Assembly (NCBI GenBank): GCA_019913005.1
Contig: JAIOHL010000078.1
Span: 62,001 to 126,000 of the forward strand
From: Anaerolineae bacterium
Lineage (GTDB): Bacteria > Chloroflexota > Anaerolineae > Aggregatilineales > J027
Length of the DNA: 64,000 bases
Direction of reading: 5' to 3'
Shown: positions 63,927 to 64,000 of the stretch, one piece after another
Layout: each line of letters begins with the position of its first letter
How positions within the stretch are numbered: position 1 is the first letter of the stretch
Translations under genes and position numbers: made by a program
Notes under the pieces: model-generated
What the model was told of the DNA's origin: nothing
Databases searched by the model: none
What the model saw: only the letters and a program-made list of their open reading frames with translations

Positions 63927-64000
63927 TGCAGGTCAAAAAATTGTGGTGGGTCGGGTTGTTTGCGATTGCGATGGCCTATCTTGAATCGGCTGTTGTGGTC
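63926..64000 (+). CDS. Membrane protein, N-terminus only (cut by window edge)
   Basis: The visible 25 residues begin with MQVKKLWWVG and one hydrophobic segment. The start overlaps the proC stop by one base (TAATG). No family can be named from this stub, although the AYLESAVVV end is like a group of Chloroflexota membrane proteins. Confidence 0.6.
   Translation, partial: MQVKKLWWVGLFAIAMAYLESAVVV

Overview
The window reads as a chromosomal segment of a member of the Chloroflexota, most likely Anaerolineae. That is an inference from gene style, not from a marker-gene search. The signs are lipoproteins and secreted proteins with Thr/Pro/Glu linkers (PTE, PTEVPTE), a DUF4397/SH3 surface protein, several giant GT-C/DUF2142-like membrane proteins with C-terminal beta domains, a long SppA, an AlaS of about 890 residues, and generally balanced base composition. 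Coding density is high. Many genes overlap by ATGA or abut, and I see no rRNA, IS element, integrase, phage structural cluster or CRISPR array. Two tRNA genes are present: Lys-CTT on + and Ser-GGA on -.

Layout. 0-2.5 kb is a copper-handling locus: csoR, a CopZ-like chaperone and the N-terminus of a copper P-type ATPase run leftward, and a UreH/DsbD-like membrane protein with a C-terminal cupredoxin plus a second HMA protein run rightward. A GC-rich CsoR-type operator lies between them. 2.5-7.1 kb holds tRNA-Lys, a lipoprotein, an M50 protease, a lytic transglycosylase, a membrane-anchored beta-propeller and tRNA-Ser. 7.1-11.6 kb is a leftward string: an Fe-S/heterodisulfide-reductase-like membrane protein, an AlkD/HEAT-like protein, DUF4058 and a VOC protein. 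11.7-16 kb is a leftward string of a STAND-like TPR protein, a two-TM YcxB-like protein, a TIR-domain protein and a GNAT. This is the strongest candidate for an unusual signalling or defence module. 16.3-21.6 kb carries a lone response regulator, two orphan secreted substrate-binding-like proteins and a secreted duplicated-domain protein. 21.7-34.5 kb is an envelope glycan block: GT2, GT4, three GT-C-type proteins, a YfhO-like protein and an O-antigen-ligase-like protein. 34.5-46.7 kb contains an amine oxidase, pyrimidine-nucleoside phosphorylase, a membrane methyltransferase, a DsbA-like protein, a DUF4397/SH3 protein, an operon of a PfkB-type (possibly adenosine) kinase, GNAT and ahcY, a thioredoxin-like lipoprotein and mltG. 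46.7-50.6 kb has a DUF5615/DUF433 toxin-antitoxin pair, ruvX, a baseplate-J-like membrane protein and a GNAT. 50.6-64 kb is mostly housekeeping: alaS, a HEAT-repeat protein, tyrS, sppA, a YciI-like protein, fabH and fabF, an SDR, a GNAT and proC.

How genes work together. The copper locus looks like a standard CsoR-controlled efflux, chaperone and periplasmic copper-handling set. The ahcY operon plausibly clears S-adenosylhomocysteine and its product adenosine. FabF and FabH are co-oriented from one extended -10 promoter. The secreted transglycosylases, SppA and DsbA/thioredoxin proteins serve envelope biogenesis. Functions below are assigned from recognisable motifs only; no database search was run.
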